This document shows, piece by piece, positions 27,283 through 36,852 of a stretch of 64,000 nt of DNA; within the stretch, counting starts at the first letter, position 1, and each line of letters begins with the position of its first letter. Below the pieces are notes generated by a model, which was not told the DNA's origin, did not search any database, and saw only the letters and a program-made list of their open reading frames with translations. The translations under genes were made by a program, and so were the position numbers. The stretch is from CAWFGW01 sp963815495 (GTDB lineage Bacteria > Bacteroidota > Bacteroidia > Cytophagales > JAAEPT01): assembly GCA_963815495.1 (NCBI GenBank), contig CAWFGW010000030.1, positions 1-64,000 on the forward strand, read 5' to 3'.

Positions 27283-27819
27283 TTATCTTTTATTATCTAT
27301 GGTGTCTGTTTTATCTCCTAATCCTAATTCTTCTAATACATAATCTGTATAGTCGTGTGTTGGGTTGGTGTAAATCATGACTAAATCTGAAGCTTTGTCA
27401 AATACGACTTGCAAATGATGACCCTGTGCTACTTTTTTAACGGCAGCAAACACTTTGTCTTGTACTGGTTTTATTAATTCTTGGCGTTTCAAGAAAACAA
27501 GACCTTCAAAGCCAAATATTTTTTTTTGGTATTCTTTAATCTCTTTTTCCTTTTGCATGATTTGATCTTGCCGCTTTTGCTTCATTTCTTCGGTGAGAAG
27601 AATCTCTTCTTTTCTAAAAGCATTGAACATCGAATCAAGAGAAGCATATTTTCCTTCAATCTCCTTTTGATAGGTTATTGAAATTTTATCTATCTCTTTT
27701 TGAGCTTCAGCATATTCTGGGACTTTTTTGAGCACATACTCGGTGTCAACATATCCAAATTTTTGAGCGCTTACTTGAAATGCCCAAACCGTAAGTAATA
27801 CAATGATTAGTTTTTTCAT
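27283..27819 (-). CDS. OmpH/Skp family periplasmic chaperone (first copy)
   Basis: 178 residues with a signal peptide (~1-18), the KFGYVDTEYVLKKVPEY start of the mature domain, long charged helices expected to form the Skp-like tentacles, and a C-terminal HHLQVVFDKAS strand. It is a paralogue of the next gene downstream. It sits 14 bases after bamA, as is usual in Bacteroidota. Confidence 0.9.
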   Translation of the reverse strand: MKKLIIVLLTVWAFQVSAQKFGYVDTEYVLKKVPEYAEAQKEIDKISITYQKEIEGKYASLDSMFNAFRKEEILLTEEMKQKRQDQIMQKEKEIKEYQKKIFGFEGLVFLKRQELIKPVQDKVFAAVKKVAQGHHLQVVFDKASDLVMIYTNPTHDYTDYVLEELGLGDKTDTIDNKR

Positions 27820-27833
27820 GATTAAAGCTGTTT

Positions 27834-30362
27834 TTAACGTAACATTTGACCAATTGTGAAGTGGAATTGACCGCCATTTACACCCGGCTTGCCTTCTATT
27901 TCATCTATACCATTACCCCAATCAAAACCAATTAAACCAAATGCGGGCATAAATATTCGGACACCCATACCATAAGAACGTTTGATGTCAAAAGGATTTA
28001 CATTGCTATATTGGCTCCAGTTATTACCACCTTCCATAAAGGTTAAAGCATAAATAGTTGCAGCATTGCCCATTACAATAGGATAACGCAATTCCATTAC
28101 AAATTTATTATAAAGTACCCCATCACTTCCATCACTTCCTACGATAGTATTGTTTCCATAACCTCTGAGACCAATAATATCAGTTCCGAAATAGAAGCTT
28201 GACCCTGCTCCTGAAAGACCATCACCACCGACTTTAAATCGTTCAAAAGGCCCAACTCCAAGTTGACTATTATATGAGCCAATAAACCCGAAATGTGAAC
28301 GAAGGTTAAGAACAAGCGGGTGTTGTTTTTTTTGATCTCCCAAGTCAAACCCTGTGCCAGTTTTTCTATTATGTGTCAATCTAAAGAACCAACTATTGTC
28401 AAACATCCATTTATGGTATTCAATAAATCCTTCATGTAATGGTTTATCAATTTTTGATTTATCGAAAAGGGAGTAAGGAGGAGTAAATGCTCCGCTTAAT
28501 GAGATAGTAGAACCCGTTGTAGGATATAGTGGTTGATCCAAATCGTTTCTAGAAATCGTGGCGGTATAAGCTAAGTTATTTGCACTACAATTTATACAGT
28601 CTTGATTGATTTGAAAATTATTTACATCATAATTAAGTAGTGACAGCGTATGTCGTAAGGTAAAGTTGTCATCAGGCCATTTCAGGCGTTTTCCTATACT
28701 TACCGAAATTGCGTTTACAGAAAATTGTCCTGTTTTGGTACCTTCGTTATTAAATCTTCTTTGTTCGTTTCTACTTAGGTTTACAGAGAATGAAATTGGT
28801 TTTTTACCACCTAACCAAGGTTCTGTAAATCCCAAAGAGTAAGCTCTAAACCCAAAATTTGCCTGAAATCGTATTGAAAGTTGTTGACCATCACCCGTTG
28901 GTAGAGGACTCCATGATTTAGGTTTTGGGATATTTCTTATTGAGAAATTGTTAAAAGATAGACCTAGCGAACCAACAAAACCTACGGCACCACCCCAACC
29001 GCCAGAAAGTTGCAGCTGGTCACTTGGCTTTTCAACTAAAGAATACTCTACGTCTACGGTTCCATCTTGTGGGTTTGGTTTAGGGTTTATACCGATGGAT
29101 TGTGGATCAAAATATCCCAGGGTTGATAATTCTCGCTGGGTTCTGATTAGATCAGATCGTCTGAATTTTTCCCCAGGAATAGTCCGTAGTTCTCGGATAA
29201 TTACATGGTCATTTGTTTTGGTGTTACCAGTAACAGATACACGGTTGATCGTGGCTTGTTGCCCTTCAAAAATTCGCATTTCGATATCAATGCTATCACC
29301 ATCTATGGCAATTTCAACAGGATTAATATTAAAAAACAGATAACCGTAATCCATATATAAGGAACTAATATCCAAACCTTGGGGATTAAAATTTAGTCGC
29401 GTATCTAATAGTTGTTTATTATATACATCTCCTTTTTTAATGGATAAAACTCTGCTTAAAGTATCTGCACTATATTTGTAATTTCCTGTCCAGGTTATGT
29501 CTCTGAAGTAATATTTTCTACCTTCTTCAATGTGAATATCAATATTAAGATGTTTATCATCCACCTGATAAACTGAATCTGCGATAATTTTAGCATCCCG
29601 CATTCCCAAGTTGTTGTAATAGGCAATCAATTTTTGTTTATCTAGTTTATAATCGTCTTTGACATATTTAGATCGTTTAAAAATTCGGATAAACTTCTTT
29701 TGTTTGGTCTCTTTCATTTTTTTCCTAAGTTTTTTAGGATCTACTTTTTCGACACCAATGAAATTGATTTTTTTAATTTTTAACTTTTCGCCTTTGTCTA
29801 CATCATATTTTAAGATAATGTGGTTGTCTAGCGCAGTGTCTTGATATTGTGTTACACCTACTTCAGTTCCGTAATAGCCTTTTTCCTCATAAAAATCATA
29901 TACTTTATTAGTGGTGTTTTTTATTAAAGCGTCAGAAATTTTTTGGCCAGTAATAAAACCAAATTGCTCTCTTAAATCTTTTGAATGCCCTTTTTTAATT
30001 CCTTCAAGATAAAATTTGGAAAGACGGGGGCGTTCTTTTAAGTAGATTTCAAGAAAAATATTTTTGCCTTCTACCTTCGTGATATAGATTTGAATATCAC
30101 CAACCAATTGTTGTTTCCAAAGTTTTTTTAATGCGTTAGTTATCGCATCGCCAGGAATGGTAACTTCATCACCTTCTTTTAAGCCACTTAAAGAGATGAT
30201 GGTATTTTTATCTAAGTATTCTACACCACTTACAGTGATCTCTTTGATAATATATTTTTGAGGGTTGGCATAACTAATTCTAATCAAATCCTGCTCTTGA
30301 GCACGTAGGTTAGAAAATAGGCCAAAAATGAATATTCCAATTACAAAAAGCTTACTTCTCAT
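27834..30362 (-). CDS. bamA: Outer-membrane protein assembly factor BamA
   Basis: 842 residues. A signal peptide (1-21) is followed by five POTRA-like repeats up to about residue 440 (IKEITVSGVEYLDKN; ITWTGNYKYSADTL; RVSVTGNTKTNDHVIIREL) and then a C-terminal outer-membrane beta-barrel ending in an aromatic-rich strand (GQFHFTIGQMLR). BamA inserts beta-barrel proteins in the outer membrane. Its ATG overlaps the uppS stop as ATGA, so translation is probably coupled. It is followed by two Skp-type chaperones that feed substrates to it. Confidence 0.93.
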   Translation of the reverse strand: MRSKLFVIGIFIFGLFSNLRAQEQDLIRISYANPQKYIIKEITVSGVEYLDKNTIISLSGLKEGDEVTIPGDAITNALKKLWKQQLVGDIQIYITKVEGKNIFLEIYLKERPRLSKFYLEGIKKGHSKDLREQFGFITGQKISDALIKNTTNKVYDFYEEKGYYGTEVGVTQYQDTALDNHIILKYDVDKGEKLKIKKINFIGVEKVDPKKLRKKMKETKQKKFIRIFKRSKYVKDDYKLDKQKLIAYYNNLGMRDAKIIADSVYQVDDKHLNIDIHIEEGRKYYFRDITWTGNYKYSADTLSRVLSIKKGDVYNKQLLDTRLNFNPQGLDISSLYMDYGYLFFNINPVEIAIDGDSIDIEMRIFEGQQATINRVSVTGNTKTNDHVIIRELRTIPGEKFRRSDLIRTQRELSTLGYFDPQSIGINPKPNPQDGTVDVEYSLVEKPSDQLQLSGGWGGAVGFVGSLGLSFNNFSIRNIPKPKSWSPLPTGDGQQLSIRFQANFGFRAYSLGFTEPWLGGKKPISFSVNLSRNEQRRFNNEGTKTGQFSVNAISVSIGKRLKWPDDNFTLRHTLSLLNYDVNNFQINQDCINCSANNLAYTATISRNDLDQPLYPTTGSTISLSGAFTPPYSLFDKSKIDKPLHEGFIEYHKWMFDNSWFFRLTHNRKTGTGFDLGDQKKQHPLVLNLRSHFGFIGSYNSQLGVGPFERFKVGGDGLSGAGSSFYFGTDIIGLRGYGNNTIVGSDGSDGVLYNKFVMELRYPIVMGNAATIYALTFMEGGNNWSQYSNVNPFDIKRSYGMGVRIFMPAFGLIGFDWGNGIDEIEGKPGVNGGQFHFTIGQMLR

Positions 30363-31117
30363 CTACTAACAGTCTCTGTCTTTAACTGATCTCCCGTTTT
30401 GCCAAATCTTCGCTCTCTTGATTGATAATCACGAAGAGCTTCTTCCAAATGTTGTTTTCTAAATTCTGGCCACAAAGTTTCGGTGATATATATTTCCGAA
30501 TATGCGATTTGCCAAAGTAGAAAATTACTAATCCTAAATTCGCCACTAGTCCGAATTATTAACTCAGGATCAGGCATTTTTGCCGTTGATAAATGGTCTT
30601 GAATCAGTTGTTCGTTTATTTGATTTGGTGTCAATTCACCATTTACTATTTCTTGTGCAATGCTTTTAACAGCATTTATAATATCCCATCTCCCACTATA
30701 GCTAAGTGCTAAAGTTAGTGTCATAGATTTATTATGAGCTGTTTGATTAATTACCTCAAACAGCGTTTTTTTACAATTTTCGGGCAAACGTGTGATATCT
30801 CCGATAAAGTTAAGTCGGATGTCATTTTGTTGAAGATTGTCCGTTTCGTTTACAATACTTTGTACCAATAACTCCATTAAAGCATTTACTTCTTCAATTG
30901 GTCGGTTCCAGTTTTCTGTTGAAAAGGCGTAGAGTGTAAGATATTTAACACCTAATTCACGACACCCTTCAACGGTATCTTTAACGGCATTAACACCATT
31001 CTGATGACCAAAAACACGCTCCTTTCCAGCTTTTTGAGCCCAACGACCATTCCCATCCATGATTACGGCAATGTGTTTTGGAATTTTGTGTGTATCAATT
31101 TTGATCTTCTGGTTCAT
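30359..31117 (-). CDS. uppS: Isoprenyl transferase (undecaprenyl diphosphate synthase)
   Basis: A cis-prenyltransferase making the C55 lipid carrier for cell-wall and glycan synthesis. From the ATG at 31117 it has 252 residues with the catalytic Asp21 in VIMDGNGRWA, TLYAFSTENWNRP and the late RTSGEFRISNFLLWQ block. I preferred this ATG to an upstream in-frame TTG at 31147 because the ten extra residues are not part of the family. It overlaps bamA by four bases. Confidence 0.92.
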   Translation of the reverse strand: MNQKIKIDTHKIPKHIAVIMDGNGRWAQKAGKERVFGHQNGVNAVKDTVEGCRELGVKYLTLYAFSTENWNRPIEEVNALMELLVQSIVNETDNLQQNDIRLNFIGDITRLPENCKKTLFEVINQTAHNKSMTLTLALSYSGRWDIINAVKSIAQEIVNGELTPNQINEQLIQDHLSTAKMPDPELIIRTSGEFRISNFLLWQIAYSEIYITETLWPEFRKQHLEEALRDYQSRERRFGKTGDQLKTETVSR

Positions 31118-31144
31118 AATCCCTAGAAATTGGGCTGCAAGGTA

Positions 31145-31172
31145 CAAAAAAAAGCTTCTTTAAGAAGTTTTT
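31145..31172 (-). terminator. Possible terminator after the DUF6089 genes
   Basis: On the minus strand an 8-bp stem with one mismatch (around CTTCT/AGAAG) is followed by eight T, between the DUF6089 gene and uppS. It may be partial, since uppS continues in the same direction. Confidence 0.5.
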
Positions 31173-31184
31173 ATTAAGGCATAT

Positions 31185-31862
31185 TTATCTGCGGACATCT
31201 TTGGGTGAACACTCTGGACATTTTTGCTGGTAGAAGGTATAACTTAAGTTTAAACCTAGAAAGTAATACCAGTCTGCAGGTGTTGAGCTAGACAGTAATT
31301 GATCTTCGTTAATCATATCAATTCGATCATAAAATGTTTTTCTGATTCCATATTCAAGACCAAGATTCCAGTTCGAAGAGAGTTTGTACTTTAGTCCCAC
31401 TCCAAAAGGAATTGTGATTGTTGCATGATTTTCATCTCCAAAGAGTACTGTAGTAGCAATACCTCCAAAAAGATATGGGCTCATGAAAAAATTTTCTTTG
31501 ATGTCTCGGTAATTAAAAAAATTGTATTCATAAATAGCAGCTATCTCCATTATAGTCCTAGAGAAACTAGAATCTATGATTCCTAAGTCTGGAACTGCAA
31601 ATGAGTTTGAGCCTTTGACTTTCCCTATTAAAAGGTTTAGACGGAAGACGGATACTTCTTTTTTATGATTATGGCGGTAAAAAGCTTGAAAGCCAGGGGA
31701 GAAATTTTTGTATGTAAATTCTGGTGCTAAGTCACCAGTATAATTTAAACCTCCAAGACCAAATCCAACTTCCATGTGATGGTCAAGCTCATAAGCAGAT
31801 TGTGCAAATGAGGTGGTTGAAGTTATTAATATTGCTATGAGAAAGTATATTCTATTCATCAT
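31185..31862 (-). CDS. DUF6089 family outer-membrane beta-barrel protein
   Basis: 225 residues: a signal peptide (residues 1-20, TSFAQS), then alternating beta strands with the family opening MEVGFGLGGLNYTGDL and a late GLEYGIRKTFYDRID block. DUF6089 proteins are Bacteroidota-specific small barrels encoded near uppS and bamA; their role is not known. It is the second of two tandem family members and ends CPECSPKDVRR, with two Cys near the end. Confidence 0.82.
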   Translation of the reverse strand: MMNRIYFLIAILITSTTSFAQSAYELDHHMEVGFGLGGLNYTGDLAPEFTYKNFSPGFQAFYRHNHKKEVSVFRLNLLIGKVKGSNSFAVPDLGIIDSSFSRTIMEIAAIYEYNFFNYRDIKENFFMSPYLFGGIATTVLFGDENHATITIPFGVGLKYKLSSNWNLGLEYGIRKTFYDRIDMINEDQLLSSSTPADWYYFLGLNLSYTFYQQKCPECSPKDVRR

Positions 31863-31911
31863 CCAGCTTAGAACGAAAGGGGTTTGAAGTTATTGCAACC
31901 TTAGTGAGACT

Positions 31912-32868
31912 TTATCCCTTAAATTTAGGAGAGGCCAACTTAGGATGGAAAATGTAAGTGATGTGAAAGCCTGTTACAATGTACCAGTCGTTTCCCGTTC
32001 CACCACGTTGTTGCCCATTTTCAAAACCCTTGGTATAGCGGTGTCCTTCTGGACTTCTATAAGTACCTAAGGGATTGTTTTCTGAATAAATTGATGGATC
32101 TGATAAATAATATTCGGGGGTAAGGGGAGCAAAATTAGCTTTATCAGTAAAAGAACCACCTACATCATCCAAATAGTCAGTAAATGTTTTTCTCCATCCC
32201 ACTTCAAATGCAACATCCCAAAGCACACTAACTTTATAGCGAACACCAATACCAAAAGGTACTACAACCTGAAATCGAGAATAAGGTTCAATAGTGCTCC
32301 CATTTAGATTTTGTCCCTCAGTACCCAGTGGTTGTAATGCTACCCATTTATCTTCGGGTGCAAAATACCCTTTCGGATTGTGGTATAATAATCCGATTCC
32401 TAAAAACCCATATGGGGTTAATTTGATTCTTTTTTCAACACCTTTTCTGTTTTGAAATAAGTCTATTACTCCATCAACTTTAAATTCGAATAAGTCATTT
32501 CTAAAAGTGAGGTTGCGGGCATTTCTGTATAAATCCCAACCCTCCATATTGCTACTTTTTTTGTCGTCACCTTGAATTCTTCCCCAACTTATGGCTGTTC
32601 TGGCGGTAACGCGCGGGTGAACTCTTTTTTCTAGTACACAGCCTAAGTTCCAACGCGTAAATTTTAATGAAGTAGCTACAAAGCTTTGACCAGCATCTAA
32701 CTCACCAAAGTAATTTATAGCATTGATTGTTGGTCCAATGCTCATATATTTTGACTTCTTTTTAAACTTTTGTGCTTCCACAGAAAGTATGCTTGAAATT
32801 AAAATAATGCTTAGTAATAGTATTTTAGATGTCTTTTCCAATCCTACAAATGTGGATAACTTTTCCAT
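31912..32868 (-). CDS. DUF6089 family outer-membrane beta-barrel protein, longer copy
   Basis: 318 residues from the ATG at 32868, which gives a clean signal peptide ending SVEAQKF. An upstream ATG at 32910 would extend into nadK and was not used. The mature part opens YMSIGPTINAINYFGELDAGQ and contains EVGWRKTFTDYLDDVGGSF, which parallels the shorter downstream paralogue. Extra loops account for the greater length. Function is unknown; the location suggests an envelope role. Confidence 0.82.
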   Translation of the reverse strand: MEKLSTFVGLEKTSKILLLSIILISSILSVEAQKFKKKSKYMSIGPTINAINYFGELDAGQSFVATSLKFTRWNLGCVLEKRVHPRVTARTAISWGRIQGDDKKSSNMEGWDLYRNARNLTFRNDLFEFKVDGVIDLFQNRKGVEKRIKLTPYGFLGIGLLYHNPKGYFAPEDKWVALQPLGTEGQNLNGSTIEPYSRFQVVVPFGIGVRYKVSVLWDVAFEVGWRKTFTDYLDDVGGSFTDKANFAPLTPEYYLSDPSIYSENNPLGTYRSPEGHRYTKGFENGQQRGGTGNDWYIVTGFHITYIFHPKLASPKFKG

Positions 32869-32896
32869 ATTTTCAAAATATCTTTTAACCACACAC

Positions 32897-33769
32897 CTAG
32901 TTTCTAGCATCTAGTCCCCAATTCAATTTATTTCGAAGTACGTTAAAATAGTTAGAGTCCTCTATTTCAATGAGTTTGGTTTTAAAATCTGCTTTTGAAA
33001 CAATTATTTCCTTATTGGCACCTATTTTTTTTGAGCGGTAGTCAAGTGAAACCAAAAAGCTTTTGCTTCTTCCTTCAATTTTAAAACTCAAGGTACAGTT
33101 GTCTGGTACAATGAGGGGTCTTACATTTAAATTGTGAGGATTAATTGGAGCAATAATAAAATTATTAGTAGTTGGCATTACTAGCGGTCCTCCACAACTT
33201 AAGGAATATCCAGTAGATCCCGTTGGAGTAGAGACGATTAAACCATCAGCCCAATATGTGTTTAGAAACTCACCATTAATATATGCCTGAATAACAATCA
33301 TTGAAGAGGAGTCCCTTTTTAAAATTGCAAATTCATTTAAAGCAAAGTTATCTTCTCCAAATAGCTTGTCCTCTGTATCCATTTGAACTAATATTCTTTC
33401 ACTCACCGTATATTCTTTATTGAAGAATTTTTCTAATGAGTAACTAATTTTTTCGATTGGAACGGTTGCCATAAACCCAAGTCTTCCAGCATTAATAGCT
33501 AGAATAGGGGTTTGTTTACTTTCAATATAGGTTACGGTTTCTAAAAGGGTGCCATCCCCACCTATACTAAAGGCAAAGTCAATATTTGGGAGGTCGTCTT
33601 TTCCTTCGAAGACTATGGTTTCCATTTGCACATCATTTTTTAATAAGAATTGATGTAATGGTTCAATAACGTAATAGGTTACTTGCTTTGCTTTTAAAAT
33701 GTCAAATATTTGTTGAATATAAGGTAAACAACTTTTATTGAATGTACGTCCAAAAATAGCAATTTGCAT
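32897..33769 (-). CDS. nadK: NAD kinase
   Basis: 290 residues; phosphorylates NAD to NADP. The GGDGT motif lies at residues 70-74 with catalytic Asp72 (SIGGDGTLLET), followed by NAGRLGFMA and the TPTGSTGYSLSCGGPL block. The conserved FALNEFAILKR segment is present. It is placed between the CBS-domain gene and the DUF6089 pair, the usual flavobacterial order. Confidence 0.93.
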   Translation of the reverse strand: MQIAIFGRTFNKSCLPYIQQIFDILKAKQVTYYVIEPLHQFLLKNDVQMETIVFEGKDDLPNIDFAFSIGGDGTLLETVTYIESKQTPILAINAGRLGFMATVPIEKISYSLEKFFNKEYTVSERILVQMDTEDKLFGEDNFALNEFAILKRDSSSMIVIQAYINGEFLNTYWADGLIVSTPTGSTGYSLSCGGPLVMPTTNNFIIAPINPHNLNVRPLIVPDNCTLSFKIEGRSKSFLVSLDYRSKKIGANKEIIVSKADFKTKLIEIEDSNYFNVLRNKLNWGLDARN

Positions 33770-33808
33770 AAATGCTCGTTAGATTAGTTAGCGCTTAAAT
33801 CTAAGAAA

Positions 33809-34474
33809 TTAAGTATTCAAATACTTAAAAAGATGCTGTAGGCGGTCGATATCTTCATCACGTTCATTTGTTTTTCCAAATTTACCTACAATATTATATT
33901 CATGACGTTCTAATGCAGCAAAAACACTTGGTACATTTTCTTTATCTAATTTAATGCTTAGCAGTAATTGGGTTGGATCGTCATTATACGTTCGAATAAA
34001 GCTACTCAACAAACGAGCGCCATTTGATTCAATAATACGGGATATTTCCCCTAACGAATAGTCATTGGACTTAAGTAAAATTTCAAAGACACTACCCGGA
34101 CTTCGGCTAGCACTCCATGTTCCGTAACCTTTTAACACGTCTTCAAAGGTGACTACCCCTTCAAATGATTCTTGAGAATTGATGATAGGTACTATTGATA
34201 GTTTATTATGGACTAACACGTGCGTGATATCGTAGATATAATGCATTGGTGATAGTGAAACGTTCTGAAAGTCGAGTTTGTAGTTTGAAACAGAGCCAGA
34301 AGTATCGTAATTATTGAGCAAAGCAGTTTCAGAGATTATCCCTAAATATTGTTCTTTATATACTACTGGTAAATGGTATAGTTTGAATTCCTCCATAAAG
34401 TCTAACGCTCTTTGAGAGCTATCAGTAGGTTTGAGGGAAGGAATATTAGGATTGATGAAATTGCTAGCTATCAT
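33809..34474 (-). CDS. CBS-domain protein
   Basis: 221 residues with two CBS motifs (about 1-65 and 70-130: LPVVYKEQYLGIISE and LSIVPIINSQESFEGVVTFEDVL) and a C-terminal ACT-like stretch. CBS pairs bind adenine nucleotides or similar ligands; this small stand-alone form is of unknown role. Its start overlaps the stop of the upstream hydrolase gene by four bases (ATGA), so the two are coupled. Confidence 0.85.
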   Translation of the reverse strand: MIASNFINPNIPSLKPTDSSQRALDFMEEFKLYHLPVVYKEQYLGIISETALLNNYDTSGSVSNYKLDFQNVSLSPMHYIYDITHVLVHNKLSIVPIINSQESFEGVVTFEDVLKGYGTWSASRSPGSVFEILLKSNDYSLGEISRIIESNGARLLSSFIRTYNDDPTQLLLSIKLDKENVPSVFAALERHEYNIVGKFGKTNERDEDIDRLQHLFKYLNT

Positions 34475-35226
34475 AGTTGCTTCAGAAAATCTTCGAATAA
34501 CTTATTAAACTTTTCTGGACGCTCCATCATAGGGGCGTGTCCGCATTTATCAACAAATTTTAATGTGGAATTAGGTATAAGACGATTGAATTCATGACCT
34601 ACCATAGGCGGTGTTATGGTATCATTTAAACCCCAAATAAGTAAAGTAGGAAGTTTCAACGTAGGTAAATCATCCGATAGATTATGCCGTTGAGCTGAAC
34701 GAGCAATTGAAATCATACGAAGGCACTTTGGTGTACTTTTCGTGACTTCAAACACATCATCAACTAATTCTTTAGTAGCTATTTTAGGGTCATAAAAAGT
34801 ATATGCCACCCGGTCAGCAACAAACTCGTAATTGCCTCTTCTAGGGAAACTGCCTCCCATAGTGTCTTCGAATAAACCAGAACTACCTGTTAGCACAAGT
34901 CGTTTGACGTTGTTTTGGTTTTTTAAGGTATACACAAGCCCCAAGTGGCCTCCTAAAGAATTTCCGATGAGCGTAAAGTTCTTCAGTTCTTTAAACTGAA
35001 TAAAACGTTCAACATATCTTGTAAGCCCTTTTATGGTAGCTTGGGTAATATTGATAGTATAAATAGGAATCATTGGAATAATGACCCGATAGTTTTTGCT
35101 AAAGTGCTTGATTACACCATCCCAATTGCTTAAAGCACCAAACAATCCATGTAGCAGAAGCAAAGGTTCCCCCTCACCTTCGTCTATAAATTTAAATTTA
35201 CCTTCTTGTTTTAGTGTGAATGACAT
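34471..35226 (-). CDS. Alpha/beta hydrolase
   Basis: 251 residues of the alpha/beta-hydrolase fold: oxyanion-hole region LLHGLFGALSNWD, nucleophile Ser90 in GNSLGG, the acid Asp in WGLNDTI and the His in CGHAPMMERP. No signal peptide. The substrate is not evident. It lies in the conserved cluster upstream of nadK and overlaps the CBS gene. Confidence 0.85.
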   Translation of the reverse strand: MSFTLKQEGKFKFIDEGEGEPLLLLHGLFGALSNWDGVIKHFSKNYRVIIPMIPIYTINITQATIKGLTRYVERFIQFKELKNFTLIGNSLGGHLGLVYTLKNQNNVKRLVLTGSSGLFEDTMGGSFPRRGNYEFVADRVAYTFYDPKIATKELVDDVFEVTKSTPKCLRMISIARSAQRHNLSDDLPTLKLPTLLIWGLNDTITPPMVGHEFNRLIPNSTLKFVDKCGHAPMMERPEKFNKLFEDFLKQL

Positions 35227-35251
35227 ATTTCAACAATTTATGGGTTACAAA

Positions 35252-35821
35252 TTAAGAAATAGTGTTTACAATTAACCAATTTTTTAAAATATCCATTCCG
35301 AAGGTCGTTAAAATTGACTCAGGATGAAACTGAATTCCCGTTATTGGTTTAGTTAAATGGCTAAAAGCCATGATGCTATTGTCATCCAAAGCATGAGCCA
35401 ACGGCTTAAGAGGAGGTGCAAGTTTATTTATTTCCCAGGAGTGATAGCGAACAACGGATAATGGATTAGAAAGTTGTTCAAAAACAGCCGATTGTGTGTG
35501 ACTGACTTCTGAAACTTTGCCATGTTTTGGTTGTGACAATTTCTTTAAAGAGCCTCCATAAAACTCATTAAGGGCTTGATGTCCTAGACAAATCCCTAAA
35601 ATAGGATGACTTTTTTCATAAAGTTCGATGATTGATAAAAGTTGATTCGCATTTTTAGGGAGTTGTGGTCCTGGAGAGAGAATGACACCTTCATACTCCA
35701 TTTCACAATACTTTTCAAGGGGCAAATCATTTCTTAAAACATGAGTTTCTTTGCCGAGTCGATGAAAATATTCCGCCAGGTTAAGCGTAAAAGAGTCGTA
35801 GTTGTCGATGATTAAAATCAT
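35252..35821 (-). CDS. Class-I glutamine amidotransferase of the PabA/TrpG type
   Basis: 189 residues with catalytic Cys78 (GICLGHQA) and His166/Glu168 (QFHPES). The N-terminal ILIIDNYDSFTLNL is the signature of the small subunit of anthranilate or aminodeoxychorismate synthase. It delivers ammonia from glutamine to a chorismate-using partner that is not encoded here. I therefore cannot choose between folate and tryptophan synthesis. Its stop is 25 bases from the hydrolase, and its start overlaps cvpA by four bases. Confidence 0.85.
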   Translation of the reverse strand: MILIIDNYDSFTLNLAEYFHRLGKETHVLRNDLPLEKYCEMEYEGVILSPGPQLPKNANQLLSIIELYEKSHPILGICLGHQALNEFYGGSLKKLSQPKHGKVSEVSHTQSAVFEQLSNPLSVVRYHSWEINKLAPPLKPLAHALDDNSIMAFSHLTKPITGIQFHPESILTTFGMDILKNWLIVNTIS

Positions 35822-36345
35822 TGGAGCGGAACTAAAAGTTCATTAATAGCGTCAACTATACCACGTCCATAAGGCACAATTTCAGAAACCGTATTTATCA
35901 GTGAGGGGCCATATTTAACCAAATAAGGAAATAAGATGGAGTCTTCTACAACATCATTTGGTACAACAATTTGAGCTTGGTTCATTAACCATAATATGGT
36001 GCTTAAACCAAATGCCCATTTCAAAGCACCAAGTATTGCACCGGCAATATCGTCTACTTTCCCTAATAAGGTAATGTCAAGGAATTTTTTGATGAGTTTG
36101 CCTGCCAGGTTAATAAGTAAAACGACAGCGATATAGATAAGTACAAAAGAAATTAAAGGTAGAAAACTTTCCGCACTGATATAGGGTCGTATTAATTCGA
36201 TGCCAAGGTGTAAGGTTTTGAAAGCAATAAGAATCGCTAAAACAAAAGCGAGCAGACTTACAACTTCCATCACAAACCCTTTTGTAAAACCTTTATAAGC
36301 ACCCCATAAAAGAGGAACTAATATGATGATATCGAGTAATTTCAA
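35818..36345 (-). CDS. CvpA family inner-membrane protein
   Basis: 175 residues with four hydrophobic helices. It begins with the conserved LDIIILVPLLWGAYKGFTKGFV and has the central TLLGKVDDIAGAILGALKWA motif. In other bacteria CvpA is linked to colicin V production and envelope stress resistance, mechanism unclear. The start codon is TTG at 36345; the next ATG would cut off the first, conserved helix. Confidence 0.85.
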   Translation of the reverse strand: MKLLDIIILVPLLWGAYKGFTKGFVMEVVSLLAFVLAILIAFKTLHLGIELIRPYISAESFLPLISFVLIYIAVVLLINLAGKLIKKFLDITLLGKVDDIAGAILGALKWAFGLSTILWLMNQAQIVVPNDVVEDSILFPYLVKYGPSLINTVSEIVPYGRGIVDAINELLVPLQ

Positions 36346-36348
36346 GAC

Positions 36349-36798
36349 TTAACCTAACAATTCTTTTACAGTTGTCGAAATTCTTCGTCCATCGGCACTG
36401 CCAGAAAGTTCTTTTGAAGCCACACCCATTACTTTTCCCATGTCAGCAGGACCCGAGGCACCAACTTTAGCAATAATTTCGGCAAGTTTAGCTTTTAACT
36501 CATCATCAGAAAGTTGTTTAGGAAGGTATCTTTCAATGATTTCTAACTCGATCAACTCAGTTTCCATTAAATCTTCACGGTTTTGTTGTTTATAAATCTC
36601 CGCAGACTCTTTCCGTTGCTTTGCTGATTTCATTAATAGGTTCAATTCTTTTTCAGGAGATAACTGTCCTTCATTGCCTTTTTCAGTTTCTGCCAGTAAT
36701 ATTGATGACTTCAATGCGCGAAGTGCTCTCAAACCGTCTTTATCTTTTGCCAACATCGCTTTTTTGATGTCTGCATCAATTTGTTCCTTTAAACCCAT
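36349..36798 (-). CDS. GatB/YqeY domain-containing protein
   Basis: 149 residues from the ATG at 36798, matching the stand-alone YqeY length. It is helical with EYLPKQL-like (IERYLPKQLSDDEL) and GASGPADMGKVMGV blocks resembling the tRNA-binding tail of GatB. Its role is not settled. The frame remains open for another 68 codons upstream, but that stretch lies on the opposite strand of pdxJ and shows no family match, so I rejected the longer start. Confidence 0.88.
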   Translation of the reverse strand: MGLKEQIDADIKKAMLAKDKDGLRALRALKSSILLAETEKGNEGQLSPEKELNLLMKSAKQRKESAEIYKQQNREDLMETELIELEIIERYLPKQLSDDELKAKLAEIIAKVGASGPADMGKVMGVASKELSGSADGRRISTTVKELLG

Positions 36799-36852
36799 TT
36801 CGTGTAGCTTATTTTCTGTTAATTTGTTCAAATTTAATACAAATTCAGTAGC

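Noticed and set aside
31118..31147. TTG start giving uppS ten extra residues
   Set aside because: The extra residues are not conserved and the internal ATG fits the family start.
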